Positions 46,513 to 56,651 of a stretch of 64,000 bases of DNA are shown here, in pieces. The DNA is from JABMQB01 sp963678235 (GTDB taxonomy: Bacteria; Bacteroidota; Bacteroidia; Bacteroidales; Prolixibacteraceae): NCBI GenBank assembly GCA_963678235.1, contig OY782766.1, forward strand, positions 496,001 through 560,000. The letters run 5' to 3'. The number at the start of each line of letters is the position of its first letter. Position 1 is the stretch's first letter. The position numbers and the translations under genes are program-made. The notes beneath the pieces were generated by a model that was not told the origin of the DNA, made no database searches, and saw only the letters and a program-made list of their open reading frames with translations.

Positions 46513-46812
46513 TTATAAAAATGTCAACCCAATCCTTTTATTTAGTCCTTTTTCAAAAATCCGAATTAGTGTTGAAAGTTGAATGTTTCCTTTTGCATTT
46601 TCAATCTTTGATATATAACTTTTTTTAGTTCCAGCTTTCTCTGCAAGTTGCTCTTGAGTCATTTTAGCTTCTTTTCTTGCTTCTTTAAGCATCTCGCTAA
46701 TTATAAACATTTGAGCTTTTTCTTCATAATCATTTCTGCTGTCAGTGCCAATTGAGCCATGTTCTCTCTCAATTAAATCATCGAATGTATTTACTCCTTT
46801 ATAATCAGTCAT
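46513..46812 (-). CDS. XRE-type antitoxin (HigA-like)
   Basis: 99 residues from the ATG at 46810-46812; an in-frame TTG at 46831 would overlap the toxin gene. The C-terminal two thirds are a helix-turn-helix: MTQEQLAEKAGTKKSYISKIENAKGNIQLSTLIRIF, followed by a short strand KRIGLTF. It should neutralise the toxin encoded just upstream and repress the operon, as is usual for HigBA-type pairs. Cassette 7 holds only this pair. Confidence 0.8.
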   Translation of the reverse strand: MTDYKGVNTFDDLIEREHGSIGTDSRNDYEEKAQMFIISEMLKEARKEAKMTQEQLAEKAGTKKSYISKIENAKGNIQLSTLIRIFEKGLNKRIGLTFL

Positions 46813-46829
46813 GTTATTTAGTTTTACTG

Positions 46830-47153
46830 TCAAAATAATCTTTTTTTAATTCTCATTGCTTTTTCAATCTCTTTTTTCGGAGTCTTTTGTGTCTTTTTTT
46901 GAAATCCATTGAATAAAACAATTAGTTTTCCTTCATCAAAACAGCAAAACACTCTATAAATATTTGATTGAAACTCAATCCTTACTTCAAATAATCCGTC
47001 ATAGCCAGTCATTGGTGATAAAAATTTTACAGGAACTCTCTCTACTTGTTTAATTAATTCAAGTACATATTTAATCTTGGATTTTACGTTGATGTCTAAA
47101 TCCTTATAAAAATCAAGAAAGTAATTCTCGTAAAAAATTATCTGTCTTTTCAT
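46830..47153 (-). CDS. RelE/HigB-superfamily toxin (Gp49-like)
   Basis: 107 residues. The pattern RQIIFYENYFLDFYKDLD, then LFEVRIEFQSNIYRVFCCFDEGKLIVLFNGFQKKTQKTPKKEIEKA matches the phage Gp49-like HigB toxins, which cleave mRNA at the ribosome. The basic C-terminal helix and RVFC strand are in place. Toxin first, antitoxin second, the HigBA order. Toxin-antitoxin genes are common stabilising cargo of long cassette arrays. Confidence 0.85.
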   Translation of the reverse strand: MKRQIIFYENYFLDFYKDLDINVKSKIKYVLELIKQVERVPVKFLSPMTGYDGLFEVRIEFQSNIYRVFCCFDEGKLIVLFNGFQKKTQKTPKKEIEKAMRIKKRLF

Positions 47154-47248
47154 ATTGCAAAGTTATCTTTAAAGATAACAAATCAAAGAGAATATATTAA
47201 AATTATTTAAGAAAATGTCTGTCTTTTGAGGCTCGCGTTTCTTCTATT

Positions 47249-47380
47249 TGCTAACGGTGGCGGTATGGTTAGTAAGGGATTGCGGGCTTTTTCCCAGTCA
47301 AGTTACAGCTAATTTTAAAGCGGGCTACTGCGCCCCGAAAACCACTGAACCCCTTATTAACTATACCGCGTGTTACCGCC
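47249..47380 (-). repeat. attC-like site 7
   Basis: GCTAAC (AAC at 47253-47255) opens the site. GGCGGTATGGTTAGTAAGGGA pairs with the complement of CCCCTTATTAACTATACCGCG at the right, a long almost perfect stem with a G-T pair. The right boundary is GTTACCGCC at 47372. The end pair with its unit start (GTTAG at 46497) covers only five bases. Confidence 0.6.
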
Positions 47381-47454
47381 TGGTGTTTATTTTTTCAGTC
47401 ATTTTATCTTTCAATTTGCTACACATTTTCTGTCAATCCGTGCGATGGAGAAGG

Positions 47455-47532
47455 CAAGCTCTTTTGCAGGTTTTGGTTTTGCATTGGCTTGTGCGACCTG
47501 CAAATGTGCTTGACTTAGCGTGGGCTTACGCT
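47455..47532. ncRNA. structured element of unknown function, copy 2
   Basis: TTTGCAGGT (47463-47471) pairs with ACCTGCAAA (47496-47504) around the loop TTTGGTTTTGCATTGGCTTG and TGCG. An outer CAAGC/GCTTG stem encloses it, and AGCGTGGGCTTACGCT (47517-47532) forms a third hairpin overlapping the HsdR stop codon, which may be its terminator. Sequence of stems differs from copies 1 and 3, but complementarity is kept. Confidence 0.5.
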
Positions 47533-50500
47533 GCCCATTGTCTTCCCATTTCTTCCAAACGTTGAAGATGTTCTACAACTTTACTACATGTCAGCTCAAA
47601 TACTGGTTGATTATAACTGTTTGGCAAGTCAGGATTTAAGGCTTGTTTTATAAACTTTAAAACTGTCAGTCTCGCTACTTCGTCTTTATACCAGTCTGTT
47701 ACTAATATTTTTTCTTTTTCTTCTTTCAGTCTTTTTAGTAAACCTTTTGCAGCCAATTTCACTATTTGTTCTTCTTTTTTTGTCAGTTCTTTATTGGTCT
47801 GACGTATTAAATCAAAGAGTTCAAGTTCGTCGGTTGTAAGGTTTTCTTTGATATGTCTTTCTTCTTCTTTTCTTAAATCTTTCGAGAAGTTAATCAAGTC
47901 TTCAAAGTAATTCTCAACTGTCAGAGAGCCTGAATTATACTCATTTATTATCCGTTGTAATTTCTCGGCAATATTTACACGGGTCACATTCTGATTTAGA
48001 AGTTTATTGAGTTTGTCCTCAATAAATAGTTTTAAATCTTCAATCTCAATGTGCTTGTATTCTGCCTGTTTAAACTTTTCTCTGAGTTTGTCAAAGTCGA
48101 ATTTGCTAATGTCGATTACTTTTGATTTTTTAATCTCAAAACCCGAATTTTTCGCTTCTTCCTCCTCAACTGTTGTAATTGACTGGTCGATAATATCAGC
48201 ATATTTGGCACGGGCAGATTCCAAATTGCCAGAGAATTTTTGGCGGTCAACTATTTTGCGGAGATAACGAATAACTTCAAGTAATTCGAATTCATTTCTT
48301 CTGCCGTAAATCTCAGGTTTGCAAGCTTCAAAAAGACTTTCAACTGTGTTTGAGTAGACAAAGAAGTTTTTCTTCGTGTCATCATTGGCAAGTAGTTTAT
48401 TTGCAAATGCTTCAAACAGACTAATTTCGTCAAAAGTATCTCCTGAATCTAAAATCAAATCCAGCTTGATTTCTAATGGCAAGCAGTACTCATCAACTTC
48501 CTTAATTGCCTGACTTAATAATTCAAACAGTTTTTCTTTGTCTTCAACGGGCAAATTGCCTCCACCGGTTTTTTCGCCATCTTCCTCTTTTTCATCTTCT
48601 CCTGTTGCGTAGGCAGCTAAAGCTTTCTTTAGATTGCGGAATACACCGTAATAATCCACGATATTTCCACAGATTTTCCCAGGAGCAACACGGTTTGCAC
48701 GGGCAATGGTTTGCATTAATGTATGCCCAACCATAGGTTTGTCTAAATACAAGTCGCTTAAAGTCGGCGAATCGAAACCCGTTAACCACATGGCACATAC
48801 AAAAACTAACTGGAATGGGTCGTCAGGGATTTCCTGAAAACGATATTCCAAATCATGACCGTTTTCATCCAATTTCTGCATTTTCCGAATGTGTGGCGTT
48901 ATGTCCAATCCACGGTCTTCAAATGCTTTCTTTTCTTCTTCGCTTCCATCAAAACTAATTACCACAGCCATCTCCACCCAATTCATGTATTTGATGGTCT
49001 CTTTTATTCGCTGTTTTTCTTCTTCGGTTTTAGCTGTTCTTTCTTTTTTTCTAAGTGCTACAATTTCTTCACGCCAATATTGTTGAACTAAATCAAACAT
49101 TTTAACCGTAGTGAATTTGTCAATGGCAATTACCATCCCACGACCTTTATAACCACGGTTAGGGAAATGTTTTACAATGTCCTGAGCAATTATTTTTAAT
49201 CGGTCAGGATTACGAATAACCGATAATTCACTGGCAAATTCTCTTTCTAAACGTGCTTGTTGTGCATCCGACAAATCTTCTTCTTCAACCACTTCCGCCA
49301 AATCTGCATTCAAATCTTCATCATCCCGGATTAACTGAACTTCTGGAACTCGTTTGTCATAAAATAGTGGAACGGTTGAACCATCTTCGTAAGCATTTTT
49401 GAAATTGTATTCGCTGATGTAATCACCGAAATATTTATTGGTAAGTCGCTTGCTTCCTAAAAGCGGTGTACCAGTAAATGCAATATATTGCGCATTGGGA
49501 ATCCCCAAACGCATATTTTCCGCCAGGTCTTTATATTGTGTCCGGTGTGCCTCGTCGACCAACACAATAATGTCTTTGCGGTCGGAAAGCAACGGAAACT
49601 CTTTTCCTTTTGGATAACGAAACTTGTGAATGAGTGAAAAAACAAAACGTTTGTTACCTGATAAATATTCACGAAGTTGTTCTCCACTTTTGGGTCTTAC
49701 TTCTTCCTTTTCTCTTACCACACCCATGTTCAGGAAATTACGGTAAATCTGCCCATCCAGATTATCTCGGTCGGTTACGATGAAGAAAGTAAAATCACCT
49801 CCGGATTTTCGTTGGATTTTCTGACAAAACATAACCATCGAAAAGCTTTTGCCGCTACCCTGTGTATGCCAGAAAACACCAAGTTTCCCATCTTTTCCTT
49901 CCCGGTTATTAAAACTTTCTACAGCTTTGTTAACCCCAATAAACTGATGGTTTTTGGCAATAATTTTATAAGCACCTTTTGTGTGGTAAAGGATAAAGTT
50001 TTCTACATAATCAATCAGTTGTTCTTTGGAACACAAGCCACGTAAGGCAAATTCCAAACTAACCTGAAATTCCTTCACCCGTTTTCTATCCACATCCTGC
50101 TTTTCATCTTCAACCCGTAGCCAGTCGAAATAATGCTCGTATTCTGCCTTGAAAGCGCCTAATTTGGTTTCAACGGCATTACTGAGAATATTTACCGCAT
50201 TGTAAACAAACAGTTGTGGTATCTCTTTGTAGTAAGTTTGTAAATTGTGGTCGTATGCGTTTTTGACTTCCACACTTGAATTTTTCAGTTCAATGAAAAC
50301 GAGCGGAATTCCATTGATGTAAAGAATTAAATCGGGTCTGCGGAATTTGGGCATTCCCTGAATCCAAAGTTGTGAAACCACCAAAAACTCGTTTGCTGTC
50401 GGGTTATTAAAATCGATGAATTTAATTTTCTTTGGTTCTTCTCTGCCTTCCTTGTTTAAAACTTTGGCTGTAAATCCTTCCTTTATAAGCTCATACACTT

Positions 50501-50777
50501 GTTTGTTTGCCAGCATGGGACTCATGCCCGAACGACCTTTTACCAATTCACGAATTGCCTGTTCAATGGCTTCGGCAGGAACATTATTGAGTTTTGTTAA
50601 TGCTTTCCGAACACGGTCGGTAAAAACAACTTCTTCTTTGCTTGTGCGATTGCTGCCGTCATTTAAATCTTTTTCGTCGGCTGTAAAGCAATTTAAATGC
50701 TCATCGTAATCGAGTTGCTCCAACAATAACTTGATGGCTCTTTTTTCTATATCGTCTTCGCTTATAAAGTTTGCCAT
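47526..50777 (-). CDS. hsdR: type I restriction enzyme, R subunit
   Basis: 1083 residues, normal length. The N-terminal nuclease domain has PDLILYINGIPLVFIELKN (D and ExK motif). The helicase motor follows with Walker A HTQGSGKSFSM, the VDEAHR box, and AFTGTPLLG, then a long helical C terminus. With HsdM and HsdS it forms the restriction complex that translocates and cuts unmodified DNA. It is the last gene of the minus-strand order AbiEi-AbiEii-HsdM-HsdS-GxxExxY-HsdR in a 9.5 kb unit. Intact and full-length. Confidence 0.95.
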   Translation of the reverse strand: MANFISEDDIEKRAIKLLLEQLDYDEHLNCFTADEKDLNDGSNRTSKEEVVFTDRVRKALTKLNNVPAEAIEQAIRELVKGRSGMSPMLANKQVYELIKEGFTAKVLNKEGREEPKKIKFIDFNNPTANEFLVVSQLWIQGMPKFRRPDLILYINGIPLVFIELKNSSVEVKNAYDHNLQTYYKEIPQLFVYNAVNILSNAVETKLGAFKAEYEHYFDWLRVEDEKQDVDRKRVKEFQVSLEFALRGLCSKEQLIDYVENFILYHTKGAYKIIAKNHQFIGVNKAVESFNNREGKDGKLGVFWHTQGSGKSFSMVMFCQKIQRKSGGDFTFFIVTDRDNLDGQIYRNFLNMGVVREKEEVRPKSGEQLREYLSGNKRFVFSLIHKFRYPKGKEFPLLSDRKDIIVLVDEAHRTQYKDLAENMRLGIPNAQYIAFTGTPLLGSKRLTNKYFGDYISEYNFKNAYEDGSTVPLFYDKRVPEVQLIRDDEDLNADLAEVVEEEDLSDAQQARLEREFASELSVIRNPDRLKIIAQDIVKHFPNRGYKGRGMVIAIDKFTTVKMFDLVQQYWREEIVALRKKERTAKTEEEKQRIKETIKYMNWVEMAVVISFDGSEEEKKAFEDRGLDITPHIRKMQKLDENGHDLEYRFQEIPDDPFQLVFVCAMWLTGFDSPTLSDLYLDKPMVGHTLMQTIARANRVAPGKICGNIVDYYGVFRNLKKALAAYATGEDEKEEDGEKTGGGNLPVEDKEKLFELLSQAIKEVDEYCLPLEIKLDLILDSGDTFDEISLFEAFANKLLANDDTKKNFFVYSNTVESLFEACKPEIYGRRNEFELLEVIRYLRKIVDRQKFSGNLESARAKYADIIDQSITTVEEEEAKNSGFEIKKSKVIDISKFDFDKLREKFKQAEYKHIEIEDLKLFIEDKLNKLLNQNVTRVNIAEKLQRIINEYNSGSLTVENYFEDLINFSKDLRKEEERHIKENLTTDELELFDLIRQTNKELTKKEEQIVKLAAKGLLKRLKEEKEKILVTDWYKDEVARLTVLKFIKQALNPDLPNSYNQPVFELTCSKVVEHLQRLEEMGRQWAA

Positions 50778-50925
50778 AATAGTCTGAACTATGATTGGTT
50801 TATTATCTCATTGTCTGAACCATGATTGGTATGATTCTTTTGATTACCTTGATTATTAAGTCTTTCTTATTCATTTCTGCTCATTTTTAAAATCATACCC
50901 ATCACTTAATCAAATAAATCACTGT

Positions 50926-51333
50926 TCAGACTTTATATTTTTTATTTGTCAGTCGTTTGAAGTTCAGGCTGCGTTCTCCAAAATTAATCAATAAACCAAT
51001 TTCCAGATTATATGCTTCCAGATAGTTGATTGCCTGTGCAAAATGAACATCTTCCAAACTTGTAATTGCTTTCAATTCGACTGAAACCACTTCTTCAACC
51101 AAAAAATCGACCCTACGTGTCCCGATATGCTGTTCGCGATAATAAATTGGCATTTCGAATTCCCGATTAAAATTAATTCCGGCTATTGACATCTCAATGG
51201 CTAATGCCCGCTGATAAATAACTTCCTGGAAACCATTACCCAATTCACTGTGTACAGCCATAGCACAACCAATTATTTTAGATGTTAATTCGGAGTAGTT
51301 ATATTCTTCTTTAATCATAATCATATTAATCAT
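50926..51333 (-). CDS. GxxExxY family protein
   Basis: 135 residues. The family signature lies in LGNGFQEVIYQRAL, and a C-terminal VDFLVEEVVSVELKAI carries the D...ExK arrangement of PD-(D/E)XK nuclease-like folds. Members are frequent beside restriction and abortive-infection genes; their biochemical role is not established. It sits between hsdS (13 bp) and hsdR (148 bp). Two or three ATG codons are clustered at the start, so the exact N terminus is uncertain. Confidence 0.8.
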   Translation of the reverse strand: MINMIMIKEEYNYSELTSKIIGCAMAVHSELGNGFQEVIYQRALAIEMSIAGINFNREFEMPIYYREQHIGTRRVDFLVEEVVSVELKAITSLEDVHFAQAINYLEAYNLEIGLLINFGERSLNFKRLTNKKYKV

Positions 51334-51346
51334 TTAATCACAAAAA

Positions 51347-52585
51347 TCACCGTTCAGACACTTTTAATTTTCCACTGATTAATCGAGGCAATAATAAATC
51401 TCGGGTCTGTTTGAGGTTTTGGTTTTTAGATATAAGATTTTCAATTTTCAGCCTTAAAGGACGAATCAACTCTGAAAATTTATTTTGCAAATTAATTCCA
51501 GGTAAAATTATCTTCGCATTTTTTATAGTGTTTCGACTCAATTCAGTCTGGTTAGTTGAACCAACAGCCATGAATGCGAAATATTCTTGAAGTGATAATA
51601 GGTAATAACCAAGATAATCAATATTTATTTCTGAATTAGCTCTTACAATGGTTACGTGAGTATCAACCGTAACTTTTTCTGGAGAAAAGTAAATTTGAGC
51701 CACTCTACCTAATGTTCCTTCACCAGTAGAATTAATTAAAATATCGCCAAATTTTATCTGTTTTGTTTTTGGATAAGATTTTGATTGTCTCCGACCTAAT
51801 TCAATATTCACTCTGCCATCACGAATGCATTTTTGATTAATAGCCAAAGAACTACCAGTTTCGTCATATTTTGGAGGTATTCCTCTTGTTATTAATGAAG
51901 TAACGTCATCTATCTTTTTAATTTCCCACCCCTTCGGCACAACCTTTTCAAACTCGGTATTTTCATAACCGGGGAAACGCATGCGCACAAACCACTCTTT
52001 GTAAATTTGCTCTGCGGTTTGCTCTAAAATGGCAATGCGGCGGTTGTTGTTTTCAATGAGTTCGTCGTAGGTAGAGAGGATGGAGGCTATGCGGTGTTGT
52101 TCATGAAGTGGGGGAATATGAAATTTTATTTTCTTAAAATCTTTAATTGGTAATTGAGGTTGAGCACTGCCACTCGAATATAATTCAAATTGATTTCTTG
52201 AAATTGATGATTTTAATAATTGATATAAATATGAGTCTGCTATAATTTTATTTTTTGCTCTTAAAATAATCATACCAGAATTAATTCGGACATTTTCAAA
52301 AGGTATTGATTTACTATAAAAAGCAGAATTTCCAACTGTTCCTCTTGTCGTTAATACAATATCATTGCGAATTAATTTCCCTTTTCTTAATGCTTCATCT
52401 TTTTGTCTTGAAATAAAATTGCAGGAATTAAAAACAAAACCTTCTTGTGTTACATTCCCTGTATTTAAAAATAAACAGTATTCCTTTTCAAAGAATTCTT
52501 CCTGTTTTGGGTAATTCACGCCTCTATCACCATCAATGATTGCAATGTCCAAATCTTCTATTTTATATTCTTCCCACTCACTCAT
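51347..52585 (-). CDS. hsdS: type I restriction enzyme, specificity subunit
   Basis: 412 residues from the ATG at 52583-52585, overlapping the end of hsdM by 8 bp. Two target-recognition domains are visible, the first opening EWEEYKIEDL and the second VPKGWEIKKIDDVTSL, each followed by a conserved helix (LHEQHRIASILSTYDELIENN and a C-terminal NQNLKQTRDLLLPRLISG). The two domains read the two halves of a bipartite target. The recognition site cannot be read from the protein by eye. Confidence 0.92.
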   Translation of the reverse strand: MSEWEEYKIEDLDIAIIDGDRGVNYPKQEEFFEKEYCLFLNTGNVTQEGFVFNSCNFISRQKDEALRKGKLIRNDIVLTTRGTVGNSAFYSKSIPFENVRINSGMIILRAKNKIIADSYLYQLLKSSISRNQFELYSSGSAQPQLPIKDFKKIKFHIPPLHEQHRIASILSTYDELIENNNRRIAILEQTAEQIYKEWFVRMRFPGYENTEFEKVVPKGWEIKKIDDVTSLITRGIPPKYDETGSSLAINQKCIRDGRVNIELGRRQSKSYPKTKQIKFGDILINSTGEGTLGRVAQIYFSPEKVTVDTHVTIVRANSEINIDYLGYYLLSLQEYFAFMAVGSTNQTELSRNTIKNAKIILPGINLQNKFSELIRPLRLKIENLISKNQNLKQTRDLLLPRLISGKLKVSER

Positions 52586-54794
52586 TTTCAAAAAGATTTA
52601 GAAGGTTTTGGTTAATCGTTTTTTCTAAGTCTGAAGCTTTTAAATTAAGAGAAGTGAGTTCGGTATTCAGGTTTTTAATTTCGGTCTCAAATTCTTCCTC
52701 AGTCATACCGTCTTCTTCAATTACCACACCCACATAACGCCCAGGATTTAATGAAAAATCTTGTTCTTCAATATCTTCAATTCCTGCCAATTTGCAAAGT
52801 CCCGTAACATCTTCGTATTTTGCCAACGGAAAACGTTGTTGCAGCCATTCCGCCATTTTAAGGAAATAAACGGGGCTTTTTTCTTCTTCCTCGTAATTGT
52901 TGTTTTTTACAAGGTTGCTGTATTCATTTAGTCTGTCGAGCAACAAACGAATTTCTTTTGGTTTTTCAAGCGTTTTCCAAACTTTGTCGTCTTTTGTTTT
53001 TAAATGGCTTTCTGCCAATTTAAACAAGCTTTCGTATTTCCGGAAACTTTTCTCCAATGCTTTTTTTACCAAAAGATAATCGGATAAAAGCGTTTCGTTG
53101 TCTTGCAATAGCGTATGTTGAGCCGTGTTTGTTTCATCCGGTTTTGCTGTGTCAAAGTTTTGATTGTAGTTTGCGAAATCAGCCAGTGCTTTTTCAATAT
53201 CCTGAATTACTTTTTGGGTATCTGCGATTGCAAATGTTTTTAGTTTTTCAAAAAATTGTTCTTTGTCTAAAAGCTCTTTTTGTTCTTTTCCTGGCTTTGT
53301 TGTGGCAATCCATTTTTCAAAAGCTTCAAATTGTGCTTGCAGCGATTTTGCAGAGTTTTGCAACAAGTCTTTTAAAATTGGTAAGCGTTCAAAAGCATTG
53401 GTGTAATGGCTGTGTACCAATTCGATGAAAAACTTGCGGTTGCCTTTTCGCAGGTAATTGATGGCTGCCAGGTTTTGCAATTGTTCGTCGGTGAACTCAC
53501 GGTGCGCTCTGTCAACCTGATGGAACACGTTGCGGGAATCCACAAAAAGGATTTGTATTTTGTCTTTTTGTGTTTCAAAATCAGTAATCTGTTTGCTTTT
53601 ATCGAAAAACCAAAGTGTGGCAGGAAGCGTAACCGTGCTAAACATGTTGCTGGGCAAAGTGAGCATACCCGAAATCAAACCTTTTTTAATGAGGGTTTGG
53701 CGAATATCGTATTCCGAATGTCCTGCATCGCTTGCAGAATTTGCCATAACAAGTGCGGCTTTTCCGGTTTCATTTAAAGAAGTAGCGAAAAGGCTAATCC
53801 ATAAATAGTTCCCGTTTGGAATATTAACAACTCCGGCACCTTTCTTTTTGCTTTTTGATTTTGGTAAACCATATTCGGTAAAACGTTTGTCTTTTTTTAC
53901 AGTGTCCTCGTTTACTTCCTTTACGTTAAACGGAGGATTTGCCATTACAAAATCAAATTTCCCGAAACTATCGTAAAGGTCTTCGGCGTAACTGTCGCCT
54001 TGTTTTATCTCACCACGAAGTCCATTAATGGCAAGGTTCATTTTTCCCAAATTCACTGTCTGCAAGGTTTTCTCTTGTCCGTAAACATAAATGGGAGACA
54101 CAGCACCTTTTTGTAAATGATGTCGGCGAATAAAATTGGCGCTTTGTACAAACATACCCCCTGAACCGCAAGCCGGGTCGAATATTTTTCCGTGATAAGG
54201 TTCAATGTATTCAACCATCAGGTTTACAACCGAAGTTGGTGTAAAGAATTCTCCACCTTTTTGTGCTTCGTCCAAACCAAATTTACCAAGGAAAAACTCA
54301 TAGATTTTGCCTAATAAATCGCCGTTACTGTCATCGGGAATAGTTGAGAACAGTTTTAAAAGTTGTTTTAAAAGGCTTTGTCCTTTTCTGGTGATTTCAT
54401 AATACTCATCTTTTGGCAAAGTGTCTTTCAATGAAATAACATGTTTCTCAATGTCTTTCATTGCCTGAATTACTGCTTTGTCAATTGGATTATCCTGGTC
54501 GCCTTCGGGCAAGTCTTTTAAATAGTCGTATCGGGCAGTGTCGGGAATGTACAAACCACATTTTTCAATGGCAATTTTCTCGATGGGTTCTTCCATTCGA
54601 GTTCCTTTGTTTTTCTCAAACTCAGCTTTTATCTCCTTTTCGTACTGACTGTATTTTATATCGGCAAACTTTAAAAAGATGATGCCCAAAACAGGTGGCG
54701 AGTAGTCGTTCGATTTTAAGTCGCTATCTGCACGTAACTTATTGGCTGCCAACCAAAGGTCATCTTTCAGTTTTTTAAATTCTTTGTTCGTCAT
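52578..54794 (-). CDS. hsdM: type I restriction enzyme, methylase subunit
   Basis: 738 residues, longer than many HsdM proteins because of a C-terminal extension of about 200 residues with coiled helices. The N-terminal helix bundle (LKDDLWLAANKLRADSDLKS) precedes the methylase domain with motif I DPACGSGGMFVQS and the adenine-methylase motif IV NPPF in FVMANPPFNVKE. It methylates adenine in the target chosen by HsdS. It is 12 bp downstream of the AbiEii gene. Confidence 0.94.
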   Translation of the reverse strand: MTNKEFKKLKDDLWLAANKLRADSDLKSNDYSPPVLGIIFLKFADIKYSQYEKEIKAEFEKNKGTRMEEPIEKIAIEKCGLYIPDTARYDYLKDLPEGDQDNPIDKAVIQAMKDIEKHVISLKDTLPKDEYYEITRKGQSLLKQLLKLFSTIPDDSNGDLLGKIYEFFLGKFGLDEAQKGGEFFTPTSVVNLMVEYIEPYHGKIFDPACGSGGMFVQSANFIRRHHLQKGAVSPIYVYGQEKTLQTVNLGKMNLAINGLRGEIKQGDSYAEDLYDSFGKFDFVMANPPFNVKEVNEDTVKKDKRFTEYGLPKSKSKKKGAGVVNIPNGNYLWISLFATSLNETGKAALVMANSASDAGHSEYDIRQTLIKKGLISGMLTLPSNMFSTVTLPATLWFFDKSKQITDFETQKDKIQILFVDSRNVFHQVDRAHREFTDEQLQNLAAINYLRKGNRKFFIELVHSHYTNAFERLPILKDLLQNSAKSLQAQFEAFEKWIATTKPGKEQKELLDKEQFFEKLKTFAIADTQKVIQDIEKALADFANYNQNFDTAKPDETNTAQHTLLQDNETLLSDYLLVKKALEKSFRKYESLFKLAESHLKTKDDKVWKTLEKPKEIRLLLDRLNEYSNLVKNNNYEEEEKSPVYFLKMAEWLQQRFPLAKYEDVTGLCKLAGIEDIEEQDFSLNPGRYVGVVIEEDGMTEEEFETEIKNLNTELTSLNLKASDLEKTINQNLLNLFENE

Positions 54795-54806
54795 TAATCA
54801 GTTTTG

Positions 54807-55880
54807 TTATTGTGCGGTATTAAGCATTTGGGAAATTTTGTACCAATAAAAAAAAGCTTCCGGATTTGATTTTTTCAACCGGTTAAGTTTTGTATTCATT
54901 GGCTCTCCAATAATCCAATCTTTCATTTGCAGCGGATTATTATATTTTTCAATTTTCGCAGTATCTTCTTTTATTAATGTTGCTAAATATGCTGCCTTAG
55001 AGGCGTGTACAATTGCCTTTTCAATATGATAACTTTCAGAAAACACAAATCGGCTTATTCTTTGAATACCTTTTTGTAATTCTTCGAAATCACCCTTACC
55101 ATCAGCGCCTCTTGTCACAATGCAGAGGGCTGTTTGATAAATATCTTCAATAACATCACGTTCCGTTAAGTTGTCCAATTCCCTGTATGAAAGTTCTGTT
55201 GCTGCAAAAGTTTTAAAAGTTGATTTGATAGTTTCAATATCAGAAACATTATCGGCGAGGTTGCCAATGTCGTATAGCTGCTTTATAATTTCCATACTCA
55301 TACTATCCTCTCCTTTGAAATATGGAATTCCGGTTGTGTTAGGCGCAAAAGCAGTAAGCTTATCTCCGGTAATGTCTTCTAAACATGGTGTTTTCACAGT
55401 TGAGGGAGCTTCCTTTTCCGGAACAAAAGATGATTGAATTTTTATGTTTTCTAATTTTTGATAGTGCACCGCTTCAAAAAGAATATCAAGTAATACATAT
55501 TCCTCGTCCTTACTGGTTTTATGGAGTGGTGTGTAAAAGAATTTATAATGTGCTTTATCAATCTTAGTATTTGCTGTTCTTTTTTGTTCCTCATTTCTAA
55601 TAAAACCTTGCTCTTTTACTACTTTATCCAAAATTTCGTTCAGGTTGTTAGGTTTTTCCGATATTATAATATCTATATCAATTGATAATCTTTTTGCAGA
55701 ATTCAAGTGTAACATTAATGCTGTGCCACCTTTAAAAACAAAAGACTGTTTCTGCTTTACCAAACCTTCGAGAAGTAAAAAAGCTCTAATAACTTTCTCA
55801 ACCAAAATTTTATCCGCATTTCGGTTCGCTTTAGATACTTTTTCAATCCATTCTAATGTTATTTTTTCTTTGTCAATCAT
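54807..55880 (-). CDS. AbiEii-type nucleotidyltransferase toxin
   Basis: 357 residues. The nucleotidyltransferase core motif is present: FVFKGGTALMLHL then AKRLSIDIDIII (GGT, then S and DID). AbiEii proteins are the toxin component of abortive-infection systems, acting on tRNA ends or similar RNA. A C-terminal helical part follows. Its partner gene lies 24 bp upstream on the same strand. Together with the type I system it makes a defence operon. Confidence 0.82.
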   Translation of the reverse strand: MIDKEKITLEWIEKVSKANRNADKILVEKVIRAFLLLEGLVKQKQSFVFKGGTALMLHLNSAKRLSIDIDIIISEKPNNLNEILDKVVKEQGFIRNEEQKRTANTKIDKAHYKFFYTPLHKTSKDEEYVLLDILFEAVHYQKLENIKIQSSFVPEKEAPSTVKTPCLEDITGDKLTAFAPNTTGIPYFKGEDSMSMEIIKQLYDIGNLADNVSDIETIKSTFKTFAATELSYRELDNLTERDVIEDIYQTALCIVTRGADGKGDFEELQKGIQRISRFVFSESYHIEKAIVHASKAAYLATLIKEDTAKIEKYNNPLQMKDWIIGEPMNTKLNRLKKSNPEAFFYWYKISQMLNTAQ

Positions 55881-55904
55881 AATCCATAATTTGGCAGCAA
55901 GTTG

Positions 55905-56651
55905 TTATTGCTGCCGTAAATTTGAAACTGAACTTAAATAATTCATAAAAGTTTCCTTTTTTCTTCTTCTGTCTGCATACCGAATCATACGGTTCTCATT
56001 GACTGTATATTTATTCATAGCTTCCTGAAAAATGGTTCTCATTTCAGAGCCTTGTTGGGCAGAGAGAATTACATCATCACAAAATACATCAACCAACATT
56101 TTTTCTATGGTCGTAGTATTTAATCCTTCAATATTTTGAGTAGGTGACTCTGTGACTAATGGTTTAACAATAAGAGTTTCTTTTTCGTCTGGAAGATATT
56201 TCTCAATTAAATCTTTAGTTGGGTCAAGAAATACAGAATACTTTGCCTCTTTTAAAAAGAAGAAAACAGATTGAGTGGCATCTTTTTCAACTTCAATCAA
56301 AATGTAAAATCTGCCTGGTTGATGAATCATAAATTCATTGAAAGAGGATGTATTCCATAAGCATATTTCTAAATAAGGAAATTCCTTTTTTAATTTTGAA
56401 TTAATTGCTTTGAGTTTACGGGAAATTTCAGGTATATAAACTTTACTATTACCTAAAATAAATTTACCTCGACCAATTCTTGTTAAAACCCCCAATTGAA
56501 CTAAAGCGTAAATTCTCCAATTAATTGTTGTGGTTTTTAATTCTGGTTCTTTTGACCTGTAAAAATCAACAATATCATTAGTATTTAAAGATTGTACATC
56601 TTTAAACGCGTCCTTTAATTCTTCAATATTTAGCTTCTCAGTTGCGATAAT
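55905..56651 (-). CDS. AbiEi-like (DUF6577-type) antitoxin, no canonical start codon
   Basis: The open frame from 56651 gives about 248 residues. The N-terminal part (KLNIEELKDAFKDVQSLN, TTINWRIYALVQLGVL, RIGRGKF) is the winged-helix region usual for AbiEi antitoxins, but it has no in-frame ATG or GTG: the frame runs from a stop near 56660 through ATT and ATC codons. The first standard start, TTG at 56493-56495, would delete most of that domain. Either a rare start (ATT at 56649-56651) is used, or the gene is damaged. The C-terminal part (LNTTTIEKMLVDVFCDDVIL) is intact. Confidence 0.6.
   Translation of the reverse strand: MIATEKLNIEELKDAFKDVQSLNTNDIVDFYRSKEPELKTTTINWRIYALVQLGVLTRIGRGKFILGNSKVYIPEISRKLKAINSKLKKEFPYLEICLWNTSSFNEFMIHQPGRFYILIEVEKDATQSVFFFLKEAKYSVFLDPTKDLIEKYLPDEKETLIVKPLVTESPTQNIEGLNTTTIEKMLVDVFCDDVILSAQQGSEMRTIFQEAMNKYTVNENRMIRYADRRRKKETFMNYLSSVSNLRQQ

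Noticed and set aside
47248..47565. 105-codon plus-strand frame
   Set aside because: It reads through attC-like site 7 and hairpin copy 2 and overlaps the hsdR stop.
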